From the NCBI GenBank assembly GCA_027972325.1, contig JAPMOS010000037.1:1-64000 (forward strand): DNA of 64,000 bases. Reading direction: 5' to 3'. How positions within the stretch are numbered: position 1 is the stretch's first letter; every line of letters starts with the position of its first letter. Position numbers and translations under genes: made by a program. Source of the DNA: Paratrimastix pyriformis. Lineage: Eukaryota > Preaxostyla > Paratrimastigidae. Of the stretch, positions 53,302 to 62,504 are shown piece after piece. Under the pieces are notes generated by a model. The model ran no database searches, was not told the DNA's origin, and worked only from the letters and a program-made list of their open reading frames with translations.

Positions 53302-55193
53302 TCAGCGCCCGCTGGGGCCCCTGCCCGGATCCCGCTGTACGATCTGCCTGACGAGGGACCCCCAGGGGTCGGCCACGTCCATGGCGAGGCAGCAGACGCG
53401 CCCGTCGAGGTCGGGGCTGTTCCCCGAGGCCGCGCAGAGGCAGCCCAGGCCCGGCTGGGGCCGTGCAAAGTCGCCGGGCTTCGAGGCGGCCAGCCGGGCG
53501 AGCAGCTCGTCCAGCCGCTCGGCAAACTGACCGCCGCCACCCCCCAAAAAGACGGCACCAACCGTGAGATGCAAACTGGCCCCTCATGGCGGTCCCAGCC
53601 GTCAATTAATTGGATGGCGCGGGTGGGCGCGCGGCGGTGGGTGGGGTTCCATGGAGATGAGATGGACACGTGTGAGGACGAGGGTCCCGGGCGGGCGGCG
53701 CGGACCTGCTGGGCGGTGGCCCTGTGGAAGGCCTGCAGCTCAAGGGGCGTCCCGATGTCCCCCGCCGCCCCCGCGCTCGCGCTGCCACTGCTGACGCCAC
53801 CGTCGAGCGACCCCGGGGGATAGCGGTAGATCTGGGTCAAGTGCATCGGCGCCCGGGCGCCAGCCGAGGGGCTGAGGCTGGGGCTGGGGTCAGGCGAGGA
53901 CGGCCCAGGGGCCACCGGGATGTAGCGGGGCAGCTGGAGCCAGTAGCACCCCTGGGCGCGGTCGACGGCCTCGTGGATGTGGCCGTGCAGCGAGACCATG
54001 GGCTGCTCCCGCTCGATGAACTGAAGAAAAGAAATGGCAGGGGCCCCCCATGCGCGAGGTGAGCGACGCGACAGCAACCACGAGCAGCCAAAACCGGCAC
54101 AACTGCTCACGAAGAACAACTGCTGGCACAACTGCTCAAGAAGAACAACTGCTGGCACAACTGCTCGAGAAGAACAACAGAAAACCAGCACAGCAAAAGC
54201 CGGCCCAACCAAAAAAGAGCAACAGCAGGAGCAGCATCTGAACAGCAGCGCATCAGCAGCCCGAACAGCAAGCTGGGCGGTGGCTGTGGGGGGGCGGCAG
54301 ACCTCCCGGATGGCCACCGAGCCGACGTGGATGTCCTCCTTGCACTCGTCCAGGATGGTCTCGGCGGGTGGGCAGTGGGCCACGAAGACCAGCCGCTTCG
54401 GGGGCACACCGGGGGCAGCGGGGGTGGTGACGGTGAATGGGGGTCCGGCGAGGTCCCGCTGGATGGAGTCGCGGGCCGGCTCGTAGGGGCACTCGGCCAT
54501 CTGCATGGGGTGCGTCGGGTGGGTCGACAGGAACCCGTACGGGAACACCCGCGTCAACTGGTCGGCACTGGGGGCCCGGTGAGCCTGGTGGAACGACGGG
54601 AAGGAATGACGGTGATGTCCCAGGGGGATACAGACCCATCGCGGAGGTAGTGCACTCATATCGGGCTTCTCCCAGTCACGCAACAACAAGGGGCTCCGCG
54701 GGACCCAACCGTAGCCGGCCAGGTCCACCTCGGGGGTGAGTGCCACCCGCTTTCCACAGATGTGCGCGAAGCGGCTCCGCCCCTCGGGGGAGAGGAACAT
54801 TCCCTCCAAAAGAAGGAAATCAGGCGCTACTGCGGCGCAATCGAGATTTCCAAAGATGTAATAGATTTGCAAGTTGGGGCGGTGCGCGAATAACACGGTC
54901 AGAAACTTCAGCAGGGTGCCGCGCACAAAACCTCGCTGTCCGGAAATCATCTGGTCCCATCGAAAATACTTGTGGTGTGGAGTGAGATCCCCGCCTGTCC
55001 ACGATGGTGAAGTAAAAACGAGACAACTCGCCCGCAGACCAAGAATAAGGGTATCAACGCGAACTGCGTTGTTGCAAATGTGCTGGGCTAGAAGTGTGTA
55101 CTGTTCGGCGTTTCCATGCAGGTCGGAGACGAACAAAATGCGGTGTGATGTCGGCTTCGGAGAAAGTGGGAGTGCCAGAGCGCGACCCAACAA
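53302..55193 (-). CDS. Calcineurin-like metallophosphoesterase
   Basis: Metallophosphoesterases of this fold hydrolyse phosphodiesters or phosphomonoesters with two metals. Seen are HRILFVSDLHGNAEQY (first metal motif), TLILGGDLTPHHKYF after an intron starting GTCTGC, IYYIFGNLDCAAVAPDFLL (GNxD), LVFVAHCPPAE and SLHGHIHEAVDRAQGCYWLQ (GHxH). The C-terminal exon (about 53590-53302) has GRVCCLAMDVADPWGSLVRQ and ends in a TGA that is the first unit of a TGAGC pentamer array. No ATG is in frame upstream of SHRILFV before a stop codon; the open frame starts at about 55193. A first exon may lie further upstream, antisense to the neighbouring gene. The substrate is unknown. Confidence 0.75.
54090..54175. 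repeat. 28-bp minisatellite, about 3 copies, intronic
   Basis: The unit AAGAAGAACAACTGCTGGCA plus CAACTGCT repeats in the intron before the exon FIEREQPMVSLHGHIHE. Confidence 0.85.
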
Positions 55194-56286
55194 AAATGAA
55201 ATGGACGAGGGATTATAACTCTTTAGGTATCAGAGACACCGACTTTAAATTGATGGCAGCGAACAAAAGGCCCGAGCAGTCAGCAAGAGGCACATTCACT
55301 GGGTCATCTTTGATCAATCAGTCCACCATAGATCGCCAAAGGAGATTGTTTTTGGAGGCGATTCAGATGAAGCCAGATAAGAAGAAGCCAGAGGCTGGTC
55401 TGGCACTCGATAGCGGATCACTCCGTTCCCAGGACGAGTACGAACGGGAAATGCAAGCGAAAAGAGATCAAGCCCTCGCCAAGAACTCCAAAACGAAAGC
55501 GAAGGTGTCCCATGCTGGTTTGTGGTCTCCATCCAGGTGGCGCCCTTCTAACTCCTATTTTTCTTGCTTTCTGCCTTAGGTGAGTGGACCTCGCCACTCT
55601 GGGAGAACAATTCGCTTTTAAAGCAAGATTCCTCCTCGTCCTCCTCCGACGATGAGTCTTCGTCAGGCCGTTCGCGGCATTCACGCAAGAAGCATCGCTC
55701 GTCCTCGTCCAGCTCTTCGCGATCGTCGTCTTCCTCCCGTGAGCGTCCGACACCCGATGCCATGACCACGATGGCCTCCCCAACCCCCCGCACCCCCACC
55801 CACGGCACGGGAACCCCGACCCGGGCCGCCGGCACGGAGACTTCTTCCTCGGCGGTGCCGCCATCGCCCACCCACTCCGGCCGGTCGCATAAGCACCACC
55901 ATCACCATCATCACCGCAAGCACAGGAGCCACGGCGACGAGGAGGAGGAGCCGAAGGAGGAGAAGGCGGAGAAGAAGGCAAAGTCAAAGGGCAAGGGCCA
56001 CCACCACCACCACAAGCACAAGCGACACCACCACAGCAATTCGGCCGACAAGTCGCCAGGCTCCTCCTCCCCAACCACCCCGGGTGCCACCCCAACCCCC
56101 CCAACATCACCAACCCCACCCCGCGCCTCCTCCACCCCGGCCAGCCCGGCCCGGCCCTCCTCCTCCTCCTCCTCCTCCTCGGCGGTGGCCATGCCCACCC
56201 CGCCCACACTGCCGCCCCCGCCAGCAGATCCAAGTGGCGTGGACGCTGTCCCCAGGGGCCTCTCAACCGAGGCCCCCGCCATGTAA
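55148..56286 (+). CDS. Ser/His-rich, low-complexity protein with conserved-looking N-terminus
   Basis: I do not recognise this protein. The start is ATG at 55148 (MSASEKVGVPERDPTKMKWT). The first exon encodes a charged helical segment with LINQSTIDRQRRLFLEAIQ and DEYEREMQAKRDQALAKNSK. An intron of about 60 bases (GTTTGT to CTTAG) joins VSHAG to EWTSPLWENNSLLKQD in frame. The rest is Ser/Arg, then His/Lys, then Pro/Ser/Thr-rich, with HHHHHHH and EEEEPKEEKAEKK runs, ending GLSTEAPAM and TAA at 56284. Composition suggests a disordered nuclear protein, but that is inference. Its start overlaps, antisense, the 5' end of the metallophosphoesterase frame. Confidence 0.68.
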
Positions 56287-56409
56287 CGTGTAAATCGCAA
56301 AAATCAACATCACCCCGGGGGTTGAAACGGCTCTTCCTTCTCTTTCGACACCGCTCCTGGCGCGCCCACCGGGGGTGGGAGGAAGGTGGGATGGAGGGTG
56401 GGGAGGGGG

Positions 56410-58655
56410 CTAGTAAAGCACCTCCTCCAGGAGGCCCGCCAATCCGGGCAGCTGGTCCCGCAAACCCCCCAGCACCCGCTCCCCCTCGGCCACGAGCAGG
56501 TTGGGTGCGGGCGCGGCCAGGGTGACGCTGCTGAGCTGCGGGCAGCCGGACAGGGAGAGCCGCTCGAGGGCGGGGCAGGACAGGGTCAGCCCGGGGGCGC
56601 GCAGCCCGGCCACCATCAGCTCGCGCAGGGCGGGCAGAGCCATGTGCAGGTGGGGCACCGGGGGTGAGTCGACCAGCTCCGCGGTCAGGACCAGGGTCCG
56701 CAGGCCATGGAGCAGGCTCCAATCGGGCAGGGGAGGGCCCTCCCACAGCAGGGTGGCCAGGGTGGGCCGGGCCAGGAGGCCCCCGATCGAGGCGGCGTCG
56801 AGGGCGCCGACCCCCCGCAGGTCGAGCCAGGTCAGCGGGGCCTCCGGGGCCAAGACCACCCGGATTGGGACCGCCCCCAGACGCAGCTCCAGCCGGCCCA
56901 GCCGGGGGGTCTGCAGCGTCAGGCAGCCGCTGGTGCCGAGGGGGCGGCCGGTGAAGGACAGCACCCGCAGGGCGGGCCCATCGAGGGTCAGGGCATCCGC
57001 GGCCAGGGAGGCGCCGAGGGACAGCCTGGCCAGGCGCGGGCCCAGGGCCAGCAGCCCGCCGGGGAGCGACTCGTGGCAGGTCAGGTCGAGCTCCGTCAAC
57101 CGCGCCCCGAGGGCCGCCAGACTGGCAGCGTGGGCCACGGCGAGGCCCTTCAAGGAGGCCAGGGCGGGGAGGTCGGGGCCAAGGCACAGCTCCAGCCAGC
57201 GGGGCTCGACCGACGAGGCCGTGGCCACCACCTGGGCCAGGTGGGGCAGGGGCAGCACCGGGGTGATGGCCACCATGGGCGCCAGGTTGCTCAGCAGCCG
57301 CAGGCGGGGGCAGGCCAGCTCCAGGGCCAGCGGGATGTCGTCGGTGCCCTGGTAGAGCGGCATCCGGAGGGTCACCAAATGGGGGCAGCGCAGCACCATC
57401 CGGGTGGCGCGGAGCGGGTGGGTGGGGGCGAAGGCCAGCTCGACCAGCCGGTCGGCCTGGACGCCCACCTCGGGCTGGGCCAACGGGGCCGTGAACGAGC
57501 CCAGCAGCGAGACGTGGGTCAGCCGGGCCAGAAGGGGCGCGTAGGGCCGCAGGCTGGTCATGTCCATCCCGTCCAGAGTCAGCCGCCTCAGGGCCGGGAA
57601 GGTGCCCAGGGCCCCCAGCAGGCTCGCGAGGACGGGAGCCGGGAGGGCATCGACCCCGTCCAGGGTCAGTGCCTCCAGGGTGGACCCGTTGCGGGCCAGC
57701 AGGGCGAACAACGGCTCCAACCCCGGGTCATAGGCCACCGAGTACATGGCCTTCAGGGTGAACTCTGCCAGCCTGGCCAGGGTCGGGTTGCGGAAGAGGG
57801 CCGGCAGGGGGCACCGGGACAGGGACAGGGTGCGGAGGGCGCCCAGGTCGGCATCCTGCCAGCTGACCACGGCCGGGCTCATCCGGACGGCCTCCAGGCG
57901 GCCCTGCTGCAGGATCGGACCCACCCCGCCCAAGCGCAAGTGGGTGGCGTGCAGCGTCAGGTGGCGCAGGGCGGGGCAGGCGCCCAGCGGGCCGCAGTCG
58001 AGCCTGCCCGGGGCGGTGTTGACCCACAGGCTGAGCGTCTCGAGGGCCGGACACGTGCGGCTCAGCTCGGAAATCAGGGCCGCCGGTTCGAAGAGGAAAG
58101 TGGGAGCGTCGGCTTGGCCGATGGATAGAACCCGGAGGGAGCGACCCACCCGATGCAGGATTTGAAAGAGTGCAGCGTCGGCCAGGCCGGACATGCAGGG
58201 GATGTGCAGCTCTTGGAGACTACTTCCCGTGGATTGAAAAGCATCGGTGATCCAAGGCCCAAAGACTGCCTCATTCCGACCGCACTGGGCAACGGCGCGC
58301 GGTTGTGCGAGTGTGAGCATGGCGAGATCGTGACACGGCCCGAGCACCGCTGCAAGAGTTTCGGCGGTGGGAATGCAAGCACAGAGAAAGGCGAGAGGAT
58401 CGTCAGATTCCTCGGCTGGCCAGGCAAAATTGAGTGCTCGCGGGGAGCCACGAAGCTTCGAACGGATGCTCTGATTAACGGAAATCATTCGCACGTAGAG
58501 ATTGGCAGAACATGGAGAGTGCTCCAGGATGAGAAGCTGAACCTCGACCGGGAGATTGCATAGAAATTCTGCCAGCACGGCAAACCAAGTCGTCAATTTT
58601 TGACGAGGGCAAATCGCAGGAGGTTTTGTACGCTACCCGCTTGACCTTTTGACAT
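56410..58655 (-). CDS. F-box-like leucine-rich-repeat protein
   Basis: F-box/LRR proteins recruit substrates to SCF ubiquitin ligases. The first exon is only ten bases (ATGTCAAAAG, 58655-58646). A 77-base intron (58569-58645, GTCAAG to GGCAG) joins it in frame to EFLCNLPVEVQLLILEHSPC, an F-box-like start. This model explains why the large exon has no ATG near its beginning. A single exon of about 720 residues then carries many LRRs such as CPALETLSLWVNTAPGRLDC, FPALRRLTLDGMDMTSL, RLTELDLTCHESLPGGLLAL and CPALERLSLSGCPQLSSVTL, ending GLAGLLEEVLY at 56410. The start ATG overlaps the ATG of the divergent TTLL-like gene. Confidence 0.8.
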
Positions 58656-58656
58656 G
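58653..58656. promoter_or_regulatory. Overlapping divergent start codons (CATG)
   Basis: The palindrome CATG supplies the plus-strand ATG (58654-58656) of the TTLL-like gene and the minus-strand ATG (58655-58653) of the F-box/LRR gene. Any promoter or 5' UTR of each gene must lie inside the other's coding sequence or intron. Confidence 0.65.
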
Positions 58657-60420
58657 CACACCATCAATCTCCATCACTGCGAAGGAGGGAACTCGGGTGC
58701 AGTGACTTGCGCTGTGGCGAAACTTGGCTGGAATGTGTCTCCCAAAAACGATTTTTCATTCCGCGTGTGTTGGTGGGACGCTTTTGAGGAGATCCCGCCG
58801 GATTTTCTGGAACAGATGTCCCCTCCGCAGTTGGTCTCCAGATTCGTTGGTACTTCTTTCCTCTCGGACCAAGCTCACCTCTATGGGCTGATCAAGATGG
58901 CTTCGCTGTTTGAGCCCTCTGATTCCTACAACTTTGTTCCGCCCGCCTGGATTTTTCCCCAAGACAGCGATGCCATTCTGAAAAAATCTGTTGGGATCAG
59001 GAAAAAGGGTGGGAGTCGCCGAACCTATCTACTCCGCGAGCCACATCGCTCGACCGCCCTGGTCCAGGCACCATTCTCGTTACCCACGGGTACCAGCGGC
59101 CAGTTCGTCCTGCAGCGGTACGTCGACCGGCCGCTTCTTCTGGGGGGCCACAAGTTTGAGCTGCGGCTGTTCGGCCTCCTGACCAGCCTCAGCCCCCCGA
59201 CCGCCTTCCTGTACAAGGACGGCCTGGTCTGCCTCTGTCCCCGGCCCTATGTGGCTCCCTCCGCGGGTTCCATGCACCTGCTGGAGGCGCAAATGTGCTC
59301 ACCGTCATCCTGCCGGCTTTGCCCCGAGTACAACGGGCGGGAGCACTGCCGGACCCTGGTCAGCCTCCTCCAGGACGACCTCCCGCCCCGGTCGGTCCCC
59401 CCCCCCCTCCTCCTCCTCCCTCCTCCTCCTCCCCCCTCCTTCCCCACCCCTCTCACGAACCCCTCCCCGCGCAGTGGGGTCGACGTCCCCGGCTGTGGGC
59501 TGCCCTCCGGGTGATCGTCGCCCGGACCTTTGGGCTCTTCGCGCCCCACCTGGGCCCCTGCTATCAGGCCGCAACCCGGGGGGCAACAGCGGCCCAAGGG
59601 GCGGCATCCCCCGCGGGGGGTGGTGATGCCCCCTCGTCCGCCCCCTCGCGGTGCTTCCAAATCTTCGAGTTCCGGGTCCTGCTGGACGAGGGCGCCAGGC
59701 CCTGGCTGGTGGACGTCAGCCCGAGCCCGAGCTGGGAGCTGAACCCCGACATGCCCGCCCTGCGGGCCGTCCTGGTGGGCCTCGTCCAGGAGACGTCCGC
59801 CGCCCCTGCTTGCAGCCTCCCCCCCCCCCCCCCCCCCCCCCCCGCCGAGTGTTTTCGGCGGCATGGCGCTTGTGCTTCACCTCCGTCCCGCCACAACCAC
59901 CACCTGCAGGCTCCGGGTGGTGACCAGCCCCGAGCGCGCCCTGCCCGGCCGGCTCTGCGGCTATGAGCCGCTCCCCCTCGCCCCGGGCCCCCCGACCTGT
60001 GCCGCCCCAGGCCCCCCAACGGGCACCGGAGTCCTCTGGGACGGGCGGCTGCTTGGGCTCTTCTCCCGGTACACGGCCATCCGGACGCCCCGCTGGGTGA
60101 CGTCCCAGGGGTTCCGCCGCATGGCGGAGGATGTGGGGCTGTTCTCCGAGGTCGACGGGCCCCGGTCCCACCTGGCAGAGGCCTTCTTCGGGCGTGCCAT
60201 GCGCGGCACGTCCCTGGGCGAGGACGGGTGCCCCCCCGGGGCCATGACCTTCCCCGTGTGGCTCGAGGCCCTCGGGCGCCTCGCGGCCGAGCGGGTCCAA
60301 CAGCAGCAAGAGCCAGGAGGAGCAGGAGCAGGAGCAGGAGCAGAAGGAGCAGGCTGCGAGGAGGCATGCCGGGAGATGCTCTATCGGATGCTGCACCTCG
60401 ACCCGCCAGCCCCGGGGTGA
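58654..60420 (+). CDS. Divergent tubulin-tyrosine-ligase-like (TTLL) protein
   Basis: TTLL enzymes add Glu, Gly or Tyr to tubulin tails, mostly in cilia. The start is ATG at 58654 (MHTINLHHCEGGNSGAVTCA). TTLL features are FVLQRYVDRPLLLGGHKFEL with RLFGLLTSLSPPTAFLYKDG (about 59105-59225) and CFQIFEFRVLLDEGARPWLV followed by DVSPSPSWELN (about 59655-59745). In active enzymes the last motif is LLEVNxSPS, with Glu and Asn binding Mg; here they are Asp and Ser (59712-59720). The ATP lysine of ILKP is also replaced (YLLREP), and MHLTNYS is reduced to MHLLEAQ. Introns lie at about 59390-59470 and 59815-59910, the latter with a C run. A helical C-terminal extension ends at 60420. The gene may encode a pseudoenzyme. 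Confidence 0.75.
59820..59843. repeat. C homopolymer, TTLL-like intron
   Basis: About 23 C on the sense strand lie in an intron just after SAAPACSLP. Confidence 0.9.
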
Positions 60421-60808
60421 CCCCAACAGAGACGGGCGGGCCAGGATCGAGGCGGGTGGGTGAAGTATTCAATTGATATCGTGTTGTTCATTGTTCTATG
60501 CGCGGTCCAGTGCGGATGATACATCGTGTAAGCAGCCACACCGAACCAAAGCAGGCGCCGCCAATCCAAAAGGAAAAAGGGGAAAACAGGCAGGGCCCGA
60601 GGGTCGGCGCTTTTCAGCAGCAGCATTATAGTCGTCAGAGTAGTAGTACTGTTTGTGTATCATTTCGGGGGCATACGGTTGACGTTAGTTCTAAGGGTAA
60701 GTGGTGATATACATTTCGAGGGGCATTGGGACTGGGGCGACGGGTCGGCAGCAGCGGGTACCCCCAGGGGGGCAATCACCTCACCCAGGGACCCTCCCTC
60801 GCGGGACG
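60421..60808. other. Convergent intergenic region
   Basis: AT-richer than the flanking genes, with no coding signal. It holds the 3' ends of the TTLL-like and SH3 genes. Confidence 0.5.
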
Positions 60809-62260
60809 TTAGGCGAGGTAGGCCGAAGGGCAAAAACCGTCCTGATTCGTGGTCGGGTCGTGGACAAAGGTCCAGCCCCCGTTGTCCGGGTGGATGACGG
60901 TGACCACCGTGCCTGCCTTCAGCTCCATCTGGTTGTGCAGATTGCCCTACGCGTGGACGGCAAGTCGGCATGGGCGCGAGAAATGGGTCAGGAACGGACC
61001 CGATCGCCCTGCGGGGTGAAATCGTATGCCAGCCGCTTGGTGACGGGGGCCTGGGTCTCGACGGGCATGGGGGACCGGGCCGGCGACATGGCCGGGTTCG
61101 GCTGGGAGTTCGAATGAGTGTAGCGGGCGGGAGACGGGGTCTGGCGAGGGGTGTAACCCTCGGGGCGCTGGGGTGGAGGGGAGGGGTGAGCGACAGCGTG
61201 GAAGAAGAGGGAGTGGGAGACCTGACGAAGGGGCTGAAAAACGTCATTCAGTGAGTGAACAAAGGTGCACTGAGTCTGATGGGCAGGTTCCGCGAACTGA
61301 GGCGAGTAGCAGAGCCGATACCGGTAGCTGTGGGGCATCTGCCGGACGGTCTTCTGGATCGGGGCGAATTTCTGTGGAGAGGAGGAGACGGGGTGCGGGT
61401 GCGGAGTTCGGGTCGGTGGGTCGTCACACGGGCAGAGGCGGACCGTGAGAAGGATGTCAATCAGACTGCCGATGCGCTTCTTGAAGGCTGGCACGGTGGC
61501 CTCGGCATTTGTATGGAGCTCACCCAGCTGAGGCCAAATGTCGTTCAGAGAGGGGGAGCGTTGCCCCACGCAGAAGCCGTCATAGAACTTTGACAAGGCT
61601 TGCCACTTGTTCTCGCTCCCGTGCAGAACATTGTCCACAATGTTGGTATCCAGACCCGCATCGACAAGCAGCTGCCCGTCAAGACCCTCGGCAATATCGA
61701 CTATGGGGGGAAACGGGGAGGGTTGAGTCCACCTGGGGGCCTTGAGAAAAGAGCTGCGGACCAATCAACCGGAGAGCCTTCGTCAGGACGGCGGGAGTCG
61801 GCGTTTCGAGGACGCTGCCGACCAGTCCGTGGAGCTCCTTGATGATCGCCTTCGTGGTCATGAAGAGAGTCGGGTACGCCCGCCCCAATGATTTGTCATA
61901 CTGGGGAAAGGGAATGGGTGGGTGCGACAAGCACAATCGCAGACCGGATAGAACTGTCGATAGATGGTATCCAATTCAGTCATGGTCAGGCGAGTTTCGG
62001 ATGAGGCCTGGGCAGGAGCTGGACCAAGGGATTCCGGAGCTGGGGGGGCGGCAGCAGGGGCATCTTCTTCGGTGTCCCGTCGAGTGGGAGGGAGCCGGAT
62101 ACCGGCTGGCAGATGATGGTCGAAGTGGCAGTCGGGGCGGTTGCAACGACCGCGAAGCCAAAAATGGCAAACACGACGATCATGCCAATATGGACAAGCC
62201 TGCTCGTCGGCCCGATCTGGGTGATACTTGATGCAGGCAATCGTGCTGCGAATATCACGC
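60809..62260 (-). CDS. Membrane-anchored protein with C-terminal SH3 domain
   Basis: A hydrophobic segment MIVVFAIFGFAVVATAP lies near the N-terminus (about 62195-62145). Helical exons follow: YPTLFMTTKAIIKELHGLVG (about 61895-61835), GQLLVDAGLDTNIVDNVL with KWQALSKFYDGFCVGQ (about 61700-61560), PQLGELHTNAEATVPAFKKR, and FAPIQKTVRQMPHSYRYRL. The last two exons form an SH3 domain: RLAYDFTPQGDR is joined through a 43-base intron (60957-60999, GTCCGT) to GNLHNQMELKAGTVVTVIH and GGWTFV...GFCPSAYLA, ending in TAA at 60809. ALYDF, the acidic/hydrophobic core, GGW and PSAY are the classic SH3 marks. The start codon is not fixed; an upstream ATG near 62338 would need splicing I cannot confirm. Confidence 0.65.
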
Positions 62261-62504
62261 CGACGTTCGTAGGGCTAGAAAAACAATCAATCGACGGAAA
62301 GAGGTTGCAAAAAACGAACAGCAGGAGAAGGGGTATTCATTGTTTATTTGCGGAGAGAGGCGGATGCTCTCAGGTAAAGGCGTATGATTTCCCAGGGGAA
62401 GTACGAACTTCCTGTCAACTTGTCAAGTTTCGTCCACGCCCCCGACCTCGGGCCGACAGCGCCGAGCCCCAAATTTTGAGCCAAATTCGTAGGATCGCGG
62501 ATTG

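Noticed and set aside
53302-55193. TTG as start codon of the metallophosphoesterase
   Set aside because: A non-ATG start is not needed if a first exon lies upstream, as found for the neighbouring F-box/LRR gene. No independent evidence supports TTG.
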